DNA of 64,000 nt from Ehretia macrophylla. Lineage: Eukaryota; Streptophyta; Magnoliopsida; Boraginales; Ehretiaceae. This document shows, piece after piece, positions 45,693 through 58,228 of the stretch. The notes under the pieces were generated by a model. It was given only the letters and a program-made list of their open reading frames with translations, was not told where the DNA came from and searched no databases. The stretch is from the NCBI GenBank assembly GCA_037974665.1, contig CM075770.1:96778850-96842849 (forward strand), given 5' to 3'. Numbering within the stretch: position 1 is the first letter of the stretch; each line of letters begins with the position of its first letter. Position numbers and translations under genes: made by a program.

Positions 45693-48600
45693 ATGCTACC
45701 ACAGTCGGGAGATATAAGACAAGGTAGCAACCAAAATATTGAACCCCCACTGCCTGGAGTGTACTGTGACGCCCAGGACATCTATCATTTTTACAATTAA
45801 CTGTTGCATGTCTATTTGTGCATTTTTGTGTGCATTTATTTATTTTGTCAATAGTTACTATTCAACCTGATTTTTGACTTTCTATTTTCTCTGAATTAAT
45901 ATTTTTCTTAAGTTATATTACCTATTTGAGGAAAGAGTAAAGTGAGCATTTGAGCAATTCGCGTTAGGAGAGTTTGTTTAGAAAATGTTTTAGCGGTTCG
46001 AGTGAATAGTGAAACGTAGTCTATCATTGATCTTGAGCTAGCTAACATTTAATTACATCTTGAACTTGTTTTAAGTAGATTTAGCAAGTTATTTTGGCCA
46101 ATATGTTGTCAACTTATTACATATACATAGCACCTATATACATTAAAACACATATGCATACAACATAGCTCAAAACAAATTAGAAAAATCTCAATATATT
46201 TCCCCCCAAACCCGATAGGCAACCAAGGGAAAAAGGAGAAAAATTGCTCATCCAATCTTGCATTTCAAGCTCTACCAAGCTAGGATCAAGTGGGTTTGAG
46301 GGTTTTCTAGCTTCCTACTAGCTCCTACACAAGTTTGGTGAGGGATTTTGCATCATTTTGTGAATTCAATATTTTGACATAGAATGCAATTTCGAGATTT
46401 GATGCCATTAGCTCATGAATTGGTTAAATCTTGCTTTATATGTTACCTACATGTTGTAGAGACAATGTTAATGTAATTGTTTAGTTTTTTTAACGGTTAA
46501 AGTCGATTGTTTAAATGTAGGTTCAGTGAATAGTAAAAATTTTAGGATTTTGATAAAATGAGCTTTAGAGATTGATTCAATACTTCAATTAGGTGCTTTA
46601 GATGTTAACAAAGATAGTCAAATAACCCCGTGTAGTTTAATTACTCGGAACTTAGTTAAAAAGCGAAATTAGCCAAATTTAGAAAGGGGTTTTGATTGTA
46701 AAGTGAATCCGGGCATATTTTGAAGTTAATTTGGGGTTCTTCTAGGCATGGAAACACTTATGGTTCTTTCATTGCATTGAATTGCAAGGCGGATTGAGTA
46801 GCTATAGTTCAATGTACCCTCAGGGCCTTCCCGAGCTTCTGTGTTAAAAGCGAGTTTTCAAAGCTTGAATGGGTGTCTTTTAGTGTTCTTAGGAATGTAG
46901 GATACTTAAATTGGGTATATGGTGCTTTGTGATTTGATAGGAGCTTAATTTGAGTTAGTTGACAAAGGGGAAAGGTGCCAAAATGGAGTTTATTGATAGT
47001 ATTGACTTAAAAGCTACCCTAGCATGCTATTTGTGTGTTTATTGAGTTGTTTATATATTGAAATTCATGTTTAAGAGCAACCTACTTTGTTGTCCCTCTT
47101 TTATGTGTTTAATATCTTTTGTCGTTATATTGCTATATTGTTGTGTTTGTGAAATTGTTCGATGCTTGCGCAACCACAGTGTTTGGGACGGGTGTGATGG
47201 GCCTCGCTGGGCGGCGTCGGGCTTGCCAGTGTTGGTTGCCCTAGCCCCGTACCCTAGTCCTTCGCTCACCTGGTATGGAGTATGCCAATGGGTATTAGGT
47301 ACATCGGAGTACCCATTGGTGTTTAGGATGTTGGCATATCGTGGTTCGTGGATCGTGGTTTATGGTTTAAGGGTTAGAGTGATAAGGGTCAAAGATCATA
47401 TCCTTTTTAATGTGTAATACTTTATTGTTTATTTGTGCTTTAGTTGCTTAACCCCTTTACTTGTACTTATCTGTTGCATTGCACGAGTACGCCCAGGTAG
47501 GCTATATCCCTCACTAGGCAATTGTGGTTGCTCATACCTTGCTAATATGTTTCAGGAGGTACTGAGATAGACCCCCAGCTCTTAGCTGTTGAGGGAGAGG
47601 AGGATGTGCAGTTGGAGGAGTTGCCTTGATGGATGTGTGTTATTGCTTGAGGTTGGAGTGTTTGCTTGCTGGATTATGTGAAGTCTTTGCTTGTAATATA
47701 TTATGTTCCATTTTGAGCCTGTGAGCTTATGTATATTTGTGTAGTTGAAGACTTGTAAAAGATGGATTGATGTAGTATGGTTGTGTAGTAGCGGTATGTA
47801 ATAACTTATAACTCTGTCTACTATTTTGTTGTATGCTTGTGTGATAATGAAGTTGGTTGGTAGATTAGTTTTAATTATAAGAATATTTATATGATAATAT
47901 TAGAGTGGTAAGATAAGTGGATTAGAAGGATTGGATCTTAATGGTTTAATCTTGCATGCTTGTGTGTGGTCATGTTTTGTCTTGCTTAAGGCTCGGATGG
48001 CCTTAAAGCTGGGAATTGGTGGAGTTGGAGTTGGAGAAGGTTATGGTTTCATGTTTGTGGCTTTATATTCTATTTGTAGGTAACCAGATTGTCCATGGTA
48101 TAGAGGAGACTCTGTCCGTTTGTCGGGTCCGGACTTAACCTTTTAGCGTGGGGTTGGGTCGGGGTATGACATATACCCTCCAAGTGGAGCCATAAATCAA
48201 ACCACCCATACACCTTACCACCCAGCTCAACATTTACAAACCCAAATCCAGGGAGCCTCAGCTCTTGGTTGCTTACAGCCAGCTCTGCTTCCACAAGTAG
48301 ATGTGAACAATTTGACCAAAGCTATAGAAAACATACAAGAAACCTTCAACCGCTTGCTTCAAGCCCAAACACAACCCCAACCAGTTCTACCACAAGCAAA
48401 CTTTGCATACCCAATAAACCAGCCTATACACTTTCATCCTAGCCACCAAAATCCCCTACCTATCAGACCCGAGGTGTTGGCCAAGAGGGTTGAACCTTAA
48501 ATTGCACCTCGTGCTCGAGAGGAAGGAGATGGATCCTCTGGTTCTATTCATAGGGAAGAGCCCCCTAAGAGGATGCGTCTTCAAGATGAAGGTAAGAGTG

Positions 48601-49771
48601 GATCTAGGTATAAAGGGTCCCAGGCGCAGACATAGGTAGGGTCAAACCCCTTTGTGAGGGCGATAAGAGAAGTCCCTCATCCAATTGGATATAAGTTGAC
48701 ATCACTGTCACATTATGATGGAACAGGGGACCCGGAGGACCATTTGGCGATCTTTCGTCACAAAATGACTTTTTACGAGATACCAGAAGCTTTGATGTGT
48801 AGGGCATTTCCCACTACCTTGGTGGATTCGACGAGGAGATAGTTTGATGATCTGGAGGTGGACTCCATCGAGTCCTTTGCACAGTTGTCTGAGGCTTTTA
48901 CAAATCGGTTTGCCGCAAGCAAGAAACCGACTAAGCATACATCTCTGCTGCTTAGCATTAAGTAGGGGAATAAGGAAACTGTGAGGCAATATTCAGCTCA
49001 CTTCAATCGGGCTGCCCTGGAAATCACCCACCTAGATGATAGTTCGCCATCACGGCATATATCAAAGGGTTGAACAACTGAAATTTCATGGCTTTGTTGG
49101 CAAATAGGGCTCTGAGATCATTAACAGAGTTGATGAAGAGGGTCCAGGGGTACATTAATGCCGAGGAGGTCATATAGGCCAAAAGACAATAGGAGTCGGG
49201 AAGGAAAGCCGCAAATACGCAGACCTCGGGAGGGTATCCCAAGGACAAAGGTAAAGCTAAGGCTCGACCCACAGCAATGTAGAAGGGAAAACCGGAGAAG
49301 GTAAAATTTGAAAAATACACGTCTCTAAATAGGCCTCGGGGAGAGATATTTGCTGAACTTCAGACTAGGTTTGACCTGCCGGTACCCCAAAGGATGAGAG
49401 GAGACCCGGGAAGGAAGCCTCGGGACAAGTTTTGCGGGTACCATAATGACTATGGGCATGACACAAATGATTGCATCCAATTGAAGAACCAGATTGAGGC
49501 TTTGATTAGGAAATACCATTTGGCTGCGTATGTAAGGAGGGAGAAACCCCAGACACAATGTAGAGGTAGAGGCAGAAGCCCGTGGAGAGAGCAGGGTCGA
49601 AGTCCCCGACGTGAGCACGAGGGGGCCCAGCGTGAGATAAAGATGATTACTGGAGGAATGGCCTCTGGAGGGGAAAATCTGGCCGCAAGGAAAAACTATA
49701 GAAGGTCGGGAAAGGGAGAGCCCCAATCCAAGAGGCCTAGGGTGGATGAAAGTATCACTTTCATAGATTAG
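45693..49771 (+). pseudogene. gag of the Tat element, split by a solo LTR
   Basis: A likely start ATG at 45693 leads into 24 codons, then the solo LTR (45765-48171). After one copy of the 5-bp target duplication the frame resumes exactly at 48177. Recognisable parts: Gln/Pro-rich N-terminus (48303-48500); capsid with LSHYDGTGDPEDHLAIF (48702-48752) and YEIPEALMCRAFPTTL; nucleocapsid-like CGYHNDYGHDTNDCIQLKNQ (49433 onward) followed by an Arg-rich tail with repeated RSP motifs to 49771. Premature stops at 48498, near 48633, 48840 and near 48962, plus frameshifts around 49060, inactivate it. Most stops are explained by C-to-T or G-to-A changes. Gag forms the particle shell. Confidence 0.8.
45765..48171 (+). 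mobile_element. Solo LTR of a Tekay-related element in gag
   Basis: 2.4 kb, TGTGACGCCC at the start and GGGTATGACA at the end, flanked by TGTAC (45760-45764) and TATAC (48172-48176), a target duplication with one transition. The interior resembles the Tekay LTRs at 6-16 kb in the blocks around 47150-47340 and 47470-47560. No coding or primer site. It arose by recombination between the LTRs of a complete element. Confidence 0.85.
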
Positions 49772-49836
49772 GATTTGGAAGGTCTGATCCTACTGCATGA
49801 TGATCCACTTGTGATAACTGCGGATGTGAGCAGTAC

Positions 49837-52800
49837 TTGGTGAGGCGAATAATGATAGACACGGGAAACTCAACTGAGGTGTTATTTCTGGAAGCTTTCG
49901 AGAAGACAGGGTTTAAACGAGCCCATTTGAGACCTATGAAGGGAATGCTGTCTGGTTTTATAGGGCTGGAATTCAGGCCCGAGGGGCTCATCACGTTGCC
50001 CGTGACCCTTGGGCAAGGGTTGTGGAAAAGCTGTGAGATGATCGACTTCATAGTCGTAGATTGTAAATCTGCTTACAATGGGATTCTGGAAAGGATTGCT
50101 TTGGGAAAATTCAAGGCCGTGGCATCAACCTACCACCTCGCCCTCAAATATCCGACTGAGAATGGGGTCGCCACACTGAGAGGGGATCAGAGATGTACCC
50201 AAGAGTTCTATGCTGTATCCTTAAGGTTGTAGAAGGAGGAGCTAGAGTTGAATGAGATCCCGGAGAAGAAAACCAAGAAAAGATAAAAGATAAAAAAGGC
50301 CACCTTTGCTGATGAGTTGGTGAATGTAGATTTAGAGGCAAACAAGAGGGTGCAGTTGGGAAGTGAGCTTGACTCAACCCAACGGGAAGGTATAATAAAT
50401 TTTCTTTCACAAAATAAATATGTATTTGCTTGGTCTTCCACTGACATGACAGGTATAGACCTGCGTATAACGGTCCATCGCCTCAATGTTACCCAAGCTT
50501 TAGGCCCGTCAAGCAAAAGAGAAGGGTATTCAACACAGAAAAGAATCAGATCATCAGAGAAGAGGATGGTAAGCTCTGGAGAGCAGGCCACATATGGGAG
50601 TTGAATTACCCGACGTGGCTTGCTAATGTGGTGTTGGTGCCGAAGCCCTCGGGAAAATAGAGGATGTGCATTGACTTCACGGACCTCAACAAAGCCTTCC
50701 CGAAGGATTGTTACCCGCTCCCCAGGATCGATCAGATAGTGGATGCTACTTCAAGGTATGAAATACTGACTTTTGTGGATGCGTTCAAGGGGTACAACAA
50801 ATCAGGATAGCCCCAGAAGACGAGGAGAAAACTGCATTCATTATTGATCGAGGTACATACTGTTACAAGGTGATACTATTTGGGTTGAAGAATGCGGGGG
50901 CGACTTACCAGCGGATGGTAGATCGGGTATTTGAAAATCAAATCGGCAGAAACATGGAAATATATGTTGATTACATGCTAGTTAAGAGTAAGAGTACGCA
51001 AACACACGTGGAGGACCTAGCCGAAGCCTTTGCCATTACGGAAAGAGTCGGAATCAAACTAAACCCTGAAAAATGTGCATTCGGGGTACAAGCGGGAAAG
51101 TTCCTCTGTTTCATGGTCACTAGGAGCGGAATTGAAGTTAACCTAGAGAAGGTCCAGGCTATCTTTGATCTTCAACCCCCGCATGTGCGAAAGACTTCCA
51201 GAAGCTGACAGGGAAAGTGGCCGCCTTAAGCCGGTTCATGTCTCGATCGGCCGACAGGTGCGCCCATTTTTTTAGAACATTGAGGAAGCCAAAAGATTTC
51301 CAATGGATAAAGGTGTGCCAGGTTACATTTGATGGGTTGAAGGAGTATCTGAGCTTGCCACCCCTACTGTCTTAACCTGAGGGCGGAGAAGTCTTATATC
51401 TATATTTGGCTACCTCGGCAACAGTAGTGGTGGCAGCGCTGATAAGGGAAGAGAACGGAGTACAAAAATCGGTATATTATGTGAGTAAAATACTTTGAGG
51501 GACAGAGTTATGTTACCTAGTAATAGAGCAGATGGTTTTGGTTCTCATTACAGTGTCAAGGAAGCTGAGGCATTATTTTGATGCGTATACGATATGTGTG
51601 ATAACAGACATGCCCCTTAGGCAAGTCTTGTATAAGCCAGAGATGTCAGGGATGTTATTGAAATGGTCAGTAGAGCTCGGACAGTTCGACATCTTGTATC
51701 AGCCCAAAATCGCTATCAAAGCACAAGCTGTGGCACACTTTATTGTTGAGTATATAGGTGAAGTCACACAGTTAGAGGAACCAGTGTGGAAGATATAAGT
51801 AGATGGAGCCTCGAGAAAGCAAGGTAGTGGAGCCGGGGTAGTGATCTGAAGCACGGAAGGGGATGAGATGCGGTATTCGTTGAAGTTCCAGTTTCCAGCA
51901 TCTAATAATGAAGTTGAGTATGAGGTATTAGTCGCAGGGCTGAAAATAACACAGACTTTGGGAGCTCAAGCACTAGAAGTTGTAACCGATTCTCAGTTGA
52001 TAGCAAACCAGGTGACTGAGGAGTATGAAGCTTGGGACTTGGTTATGGCAGCTTATCTGGAGAAGGTCAAAAGTTTGGTTGGTAGTTTTAAGCAGTTCAC
52101 TATCCGGCAGGTACCTCGGGCAGAAAATGAACAAGCGGATGCACTTTCAAAGTTGGCGGTTAGGACATCGGTGTCTACAGTGGTTCAAATGTGAATCTTA
52201 AAGAAAATAAGGTAGCAGTGGTAGAGCGAAGTATCCCTTGGACTCGACCAATCATAGAATTCTTGGAGATAGAAAATCTGCCTTCGAATAGAGAGAAGAC
52301 AAGGTTGATAGAGCGTAGGGTTGTAAGGTTTACCATCCTCAGAGGGCAATTATACAAACGTTTCTTCACTTGGCCTCTATTAAAATGTGTAGATCCGAAC
52401 GAGGGGAGTTATATTTTGCGGGAGGTGCATGAAGGAATTTACGGTAATCACATTAGGTCTAGAGCCTTGGCGAAAAAGGTGTTGAGGCAGGGGTATTACT
52501 GGCCTACACTGCATACAGATGCCCTGATATTTGTTAGAAGATGTGATACCTACCAGAGGTTTTCCCGAATCCCAAGAAAGCCTGCTGAAGACTTGACCAT
52601 GATGTCCAGCCCATGGCCGTTTGCATAGTGGGGTCTGGACATAATAGGACCTTTGCCTGTCAGTACAGCTCAAAAGAGATCGATATATGTAGCGATGGAT
52701 TATTTTACTAAGTAGGTAGAAGCCGAGCCAGTACCAAAGACAATAGACCGATCGGCTTGGAACTTTATTTGGAAGTCTGGTATTTGCCTCTTTGGGATCC

Positions 52801-53471
52801 CAAGGGTCATCGTCACAGATCATGGGACGCCGTTTGATTCACACTACTTTAGAAAGTAGTGTGAAGAGCTTGAAATTTCCTTACGTTTTGCATCTGTAGC
52901 TCATCCTCAAACTAACGGCCAGGTTGAGGTTACTAATAGAGCTGTTTTGCAAGGGATAAAGAAAAAATTGACGAATGCAAAGGGGCGTTGGGCAGATATC
53001 CTTCCAGAAGTGCTATGGGCACACAGGACCATACCCAATACAACCACGGGCGAGACCCCTTTCTGTCTAACCTTCGGAGCCGAAGTTGTACTTCTTGTGG
53101 AGGTCGGCTCCTCGAGCCTTAGAATTAAAGAATATGAAGAAGAAGCGAATAACCAAACACTTAGAGAAGGCCTGGATCTGGTAGAAGAATTCAGGCAGAA
53201 AGCCCAGATCACAATGCTGGCTGGAAAGAAAACTATGGCCCACAACTTTGCCAAACAAGTAAGACCTTGGGCCATCAAAGAAGGGGACTTGGTGCTGAAA
53301 AAGGCCATTTTTAGACCTGATCCTACCCAGGGAAAACTTGGTCCCAACTAGGAAGGACCTTACCAAGTCATCAAGGAGGTCATGCCAGGAACTTATAGGC
53401 TTGCCGAGCACGGGAGAAATGAGCTAAAAAATGCGTGGCATGTGGAACACCTGAGAAAGTATTATGTATGA
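49837..53471 (+). pseudogene. pol of the Tat element: protease, RT, dual RNase H, integrase
   Basis: Protease at 49837-50232 with the IDTGNS active site. RT about 50470-51200 with VHRLNV, WLANVVLVPKPSG and FGLKNAGATYQRMVDRVF; the catalytic YVDD reads YVDY, so one metal-binding Asp is lost. RNase H about 51350-51750. A second, archaeal-type RNase H at about 51795-52195 has VDGAS, GSGAGVV, SNNEVEYE and VTDSQL. Integrase about 52290-53471 has an HHCC finger whose last Cys is Tyr (RRCDTYQ), then LDIIGPLP, VTDHGTPF and the Glu of GQVEVTNR, ending HLRKYYV. There are many stops and several frameshifts, including in the RT palm. The second RNase H is the hallmark of the Tat group. Confidence 0.9.
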
Positions 53472-53591
53472 TATTTTGTAATGACTCCATTATATAATGA
53501 AAATTGTGTAGAAGTTGTCCTGACCTCATCTGGCAGTAAGCACGAGTCCTCGGAACAAACCGCACCAGGGGTCGGCGTCCCACCTCGAGGG

Positions 53592-53965
53592 CCAAGGCAG
53601 GAACCTCACAATGTTCCTAGCAGCCCCACTAAGGGCCAAGACGGGAACCTCACAACGTTCCTACCAGCCTCACTGGCTATAAAAGATTCCTACGGGAAAC
53701 TTAACAGCCGCCTCGAGAGGTTAACATTCCCCATACCAAGGACCACGAAGGGAGTTAACGAGCTTCCTACAAGGAACTCAACACTCCTATCAGCCCTACC
53801 AAGGGCCACGATAAGAGTTAACGAACTTCCCACGAGGAACTCAACACTCCTATCAGCCCCACCAAGGGCCACGACGGGAGTTCATGAGTTTTCCACGAGG
53901 AACTCAACACTCCTACCAGTTCCGTACCAATGGCCACAACGGGAACCTCACAATGCTCCCAATAG
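53592..53965. repeat. 63-bp tandem array after pol
   Basis: The clearest units start at 53754, 53817 and 53880, each about 63 bp with AGGAACTCAACACTCCTA and AAGGGCCACGA blocks. Related but more diverged units begin near 53592. Tandem arrays between pol and the antisense ORF are common in Tat elements. The three-base-divisible period makes open frames on both strands. Confidence 0.85.
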
Positions 53966-54214
53966 CCCCGCATTTGGCCTCGATAGAATCTTTGTATGAA
54001 TAATCCAACCCTGTGAATCACTAAAAGCGTATTTAGAAAATGCTCAACTGGACTCGGAAGATCATTCCCCTAGAGGTTAAACATAATAAAAAAAAAGGAA
54101 AAAATGTATGTCGAGGAATAAAACTGAAAAAAGAAATGAGGATACTTTGTGACTTCATTGAAAGGGAAAAGTTTTTTTACGAAAATTGGCATAACAATAC
54201 ACAAAGCCCTACAT

Positions 54215-56531
54215 CTAAGCATCTGGGGCTATAGTCTCTACATTGATATCCTCGGCCTCAAGATGATTGACTTCAGGTTGTTTGCCCTCAGCCGCCTCCA
54301 TGTTAGTATTCTCCCCACTACCCTTAGACTCAGACTCAGACTCCTGTTTTGATTCCAAATCCTTGGCTGTTAAGAGGTCTGCACGAATGACTAGGCCGTG
54401 CTTGGCTACATACCTTGACAGGCGAGAATGAGCCTCTTTCGTACTATTCTCCCGAGCTAGAATGTACCCATCGGCGAAGGTTTTCTTGTACTCTTCGCTA
54501 GCACGGAAGTCGGCCACGGCCTGTTAGCGCACCTTTGGGAGACTCTTCTTCAGATCATGAAGCTCTTGTTTCACAGTGTCTCTCTCCCGCTCAGTCGACT
54601 ATTGTAGGGCCTCTGTTGTTGAGGTTGCACAGGAAGCACTCTTCAGCTTGTCTTCGTATTCGGCTCGGAGCGACGTGAGGGCAGCCTCATGGGCCTCAGC
54701 CATCTGCCTGTTCTGAGTTTCGAGCTCTTTGTACCTACAATCCAAGTCTTCGTAGATCCCTGCGAGCTTTCCCAAATGATTGATGGCTCCACGGAGACAT
54801 TTTCCACCCTATTCACCAGGAAACACTAAAAAGTTAGAATCACAAATAAAGAAATATGCCCAAAGAAATTAAGGTTATGAGTAAAGGTAATACCTCTTCC
54901 GCCTGGTCTAAGCCTCGGATGTCGACTATGACCACCCCTCTTCCCGATCGGAGCTTTGAGGGGGCCGAGGAGGAAGAGCAGACCTCGAGGAGCGTGGAGC
55001 CACATGGTGAAAAGTCCTGGCTGCCTACTGAAGGCCTTCGAACCCATGGTTAGATGATTCAGTAAGATCCACCTGCTCGACCATGGGATGAGAGGTCTAA
55101 GGGGTAACCTCCACGGGAGAGGGCACGGGTCTTGATCCTTCGTCATCAGTTTCACGCTCATCGATCAATCGGCGGCTCCTTGTTTGGCGAGTGCCACTTG
55201 AGGAGGCACCATCACGCTTTCTTTTCTTCAAGCCCGAACCCTCAGCTTTCTTCACCTGGCGTTGGGCCTTCCGAGCTGCCTTGGCCTTGAGCCTCTTACG
55301 CTCGATCTCTGCTAACATAGAAGCCACGTCCATCTCTGGATACATAAAACAAGAGCAAGTGTTAGAAAATACAAGAAACATCTGAGAAAATGGCAAAAAT
55401 ATAAAACGGGAAAGGAAGCGATACCTTAAGAGGGCTCAGGAACTTGACCCAAAGTCTCTCCTACGCCTTGAAAATGAGATTGATCGTGATCATATAACCC
55501 CAACGACAGGACATTGTCAAAAACTAACAAATCAATACCACTGATAGGCCGGGGTTGAGATAACAAAAAGTTTTTAATATTCTCCTCGGCTGGGGTTAGG
55601 AGGGCCTCTTCCTGGAGTAGTTTATACGTGACCACGGGAATAACGTGCCACTTTCTCCTAAAAGGCTACCTTGTAGGGTGTTTTATGAAAAAGTATTTGT
55701 AGTACCACCCTTTATTACTCGAGGGCCAGTCATAGAAAAGGTTGGGACCAGACCATGGCGAAAAATAATACCAGCCCAACAACTTGTTAGGATCATGCTT
55801 GAGCACATGGAAGTGGAGAAAGAGGTTAATAGAAGGGGTCAGGCCAAAGGATTTCATCCGCATAAAGAAAGCCACTAATTGCCTCCAACTATTGGGAGAA
55901 AGTTGGCAGGGGGCAATATCAAAGAAGTGAAGGATATGTTCGATGAAAGAAGGGATGGACAAGGACATGAAGTGGAATATGAAGTGGTATATAGCTGTCT
56001 CACCTTCCCGAGGTTGACAGGCCCACTCTTTACGCCTAGGGACTCTAACCTCATACACTGGTGGGAAAACATCTTTATTTTCCCACTCCTCTTTCTCTTC
56101 TTGGGTAGATTTGCAGTCGTGACCAAGAGCGTCGAAAACTTGAAGCTCATTGGCGCTGTCAGAAGGAGAGGCAGGTTCTATTGGGTCTTGGGGGATGCTA
56201 GATGGTACTCGGGGGGAAGACGATTTAGGCTTGAGACCTCGGCACGGGCTCTATAGGAGCTCATCCCCTTAGAAGGTTGACTAAGAGGTACAAGGTACGG
56301 ACCCTCATACCGAATGGCTGTGAAATAAGGTACATCTAGAGGGACGCGCCTATCAAGTAGAGTTTCCTCCGAAGGGGAGGATTCTTCAGCCAACACCTCC
56401 ATTTGGTCAGAAGAAAAAGAAAGTTCATGGACATGAATCTATTTTCCAAAAGAACTAGACTCTAAAGGGTCCCTATCATCTCTATCATAGGTCTAGGGAT
56501 GAAGATTTTGGGAATCATTCGAATCGGACAT
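54215..56531 (-). pseudogene. Antisense ORF of the Tat element with Transposase_28-like domain
   Basis: Runs against gag-pol. The likely start is the ATG at 56531 (MSDSNDSQ). An acidic N-terminal part is followed (56058-55666) by a domain with LSIPSFIEHILHFF, QLSPNSWRQLVAFF and SSNKGWYYKYFFI, like the Transposase_28 (putative gypsy-type) family; then a Lys/Arg-rich stretch (55335-55180), a coiled coil (about 54780-54530) and an acidic tail ending at 54215. Two GT-AG introns fit: 55336-55424, which restores the frame into EMDVASM, and 54809-54893, which joins QAEE to GGKCL. Stops near 56495, 56440, 55666 and 55427 and frameshifts (near 56200 and 55000) break it. The biochemical role of such antisense proteins is not established. 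Confidence 0.75.
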
Positions 56532-56720
56532 GGGGAGAAAAAAAAAGAAGAACCAGGAGGCACGTACCTAGTGGAGGGGAGTGGAGAAGGCTGAAGCTGA
56601 GAGGAGCGAGGAGAGGAAGACTTTGTGTTCACCGAGAAGCTTTCGATAACAAGAGAAGCTTGAGAAGAATTGCTTGTGAAGTGTTTGATGAAATGTAAAG
56701 GAAGGTTTCAAATGATGCCA

Positions 56721-56730
56721 CTATTTAAAG
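56721..56730 (-). promoter_or_regulatory. TATA-like motif upstream of the antisense ORF
   Basis: The minus strand reads CTTTAAATAG about 190 bases before the antisense ATG at 56531. It could drive the antisense transcript independently of the LTRs. Confidence 0.35.
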
Positions 56731-56952
56731 AAGAAAACTGAATTTTTAGGCAGGAAGGCCAAGAGGCCCATCATCACAGCCACTCATTCCTACTTTAAAT
56801 CTAGAGCTGCCATGTGTCCCACGATTTCAGCCACTACTTTTCCTCTATTTAATGCTCCATTAAAAAGAATATTTTTATGTTGGTAATTGTGCCTTCCAGA
56901 TCGGGCATTTTAGCAGAAAACTTCGATTCTCTCAACGAATTGCATTGCTTAG

Positions 56953-56969
56953 AGAATCGGGAGGGTAAT
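56953..56969 (+). other. Polypurine tract of the Tat element
   Basis: GAATCGGGAGGGTAAT-like purine-rich run directly before the 3' LTR. Confidence 0.65.
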
Positions 56970-57413
56970 TGATATGAGGTAAAATCCTGACCCCAGGCAT
57001 AATTATAAAAATACCCCCAAGATAGAATACAGAAAGGAGCCCACGAGCAACCTCGATCCAAGGCCTACCTGCCCCGAGGTCCCCATTGTACACATACAAC
57101 AGTATCTGAGAGCTCGGGAATAAGGACAAATCCTGGAGACCTCGAGAAAAGTTGTTATAACTAACTCTGACACAATCGCAGTGAATCAGATAGGAGAGAG
57201 AAAATGAAATCTTCCACAAAGGTATAAATAGTACTCTCACATTTAGAAAATAGGTAACTTATACATTCTATACACTTTTCTTCAAAGCTTATCTTTCTTC
57301 TTCATGAAGTAAATCACTAACTTGATTGTCGGAGTACTCACGTAGGCTCAACCCACAATGCTCGTTTTGCAGGGTCCAACCCAGTTCAGCTCCTGGAATT
57401 TTCTACCTTAACA
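56970..57413 (+). repeat. 3' LTR of the Tat element
   Basis: 444 bp partner of 45158-45610, ending CCTTAACA. TATA box at 57223-57231. Confidence 0.92.
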
Positions 57414-57767
57414 TATGGGCTTTTAGAAATGAATAACAATTCACTCATAATATTATTACGTAAGTTATGAGTGTAAGTTAGTAATTATAAATTGTCTAAA
57501 TTATTTTATCATAATGATATAATCAATTCACAACCTTGCTTGAAATATTTCAACATAATGTAATATCATTGAAGTAGTCCTTTTTACTGCACCTATTCAC
57601 TTGCATTTTGGGCCTTATTGTGTATCTTTGTCGAGAATTTTGATTATATATTTTGGTGGGAATAAACAAATTTTCCCCTGAGTTTCATAACAAATCCCAA
57701 ACTCTCACATGTATTTTTTTAATTTACTTAAATTTGCCCATCCCATTCTACTCCATTAAATAACTTA

Positions 57768-58225
57768 GGGCTTGTTTGGATTCGGGAGGAAAAAACTAAT
57801 GAAAGAAAGGAAATGATTCAATAATAAAGGAAAGGGAGGGGGGGATTATATCTTGTTTGGATTGGGTAAAATTATAAAGGAAATAATCATAAATAATTAT
57901 ATGTATTATTTGTTTAGATTGAAAAGGAAACGAAAGGAAATGATAAGTTTTATAAGGGAAATGACATGTATCCTTTTCTAAAGGCATAAGTGTAATAAAT
58001 ATATGGGCAGTATAGACATTCTGTAACAAATGAATTGAAACCACTCTAATTTGGGGTGATTGCAAAATCATCTCATTAAATGATTTTACAAATACTCCCA
58101 ATCACCTTACCCCCAAAACACCCCAATCTAAACACGTGCAAAAATTAAAAATCGCCCCAAATCAAATCATTTCCCCTTCTCCCCCTCCCCTTTCCCTCCC
58201 TAAATCCCCCAATCCAAGCAAACCC
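57768..58225. mobile_element. Harbinger-type MITE, second family
   Basis: 458 bp with TIRs GGGCTTGTTTGGATTCGGG and GGGTTTGCTTGGATTGGGG, flanked by TTA (57765-57767, 58226-58228). The long arms are complementary (GGAAATGATT / AATCATTTCC; GAAAGGGAGGG / CCCTTTCCCTCCC), so it could fold into one long hairpin. Non-coding. Confidence 0.85.
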
Positions 58226-58228
58226 TTA

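Larger units (their letters stand above)
45158..57413 (+). mobile_element. Tat-lineage Ty3/Gypsy retrotransposon with antisense ORF
   Basis: LTRs 45158-45610 and 56970-57413 begin TGATATGAGG and end CCTTAA(T/C)A, flanked by GATGG (45153-45157) and TATGG (57414-57418), a target duplication with one mismatch. Order: LTR, primer site, gag, protease, RT, RNase H, second (archaeal-type) RNase H, integrase, 63-bp tandem array, antisense ORF, polypurine tract, LTR. The second RNase H and the antisense ORF place it in the Tat group. Length without the solo LTR is about 9.8 kb. Both gag-pol and the antisense ORF are broken by stops. Confidence 0.92.

Noticed and set aside
47058..47417. 119-residue ORF in the solo LTR
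   Set aside because: It lies wholly within a solo LTR, and the matching block of the other Tekay LTRs is not open in this frame.
52380..52823. 147-residue minus-strand ORF
   Set aside because: It is the shadow of the integrase reading frame of the Tat element. The ORFs at 49325-49726 and 52907-53347 are similar shadows.
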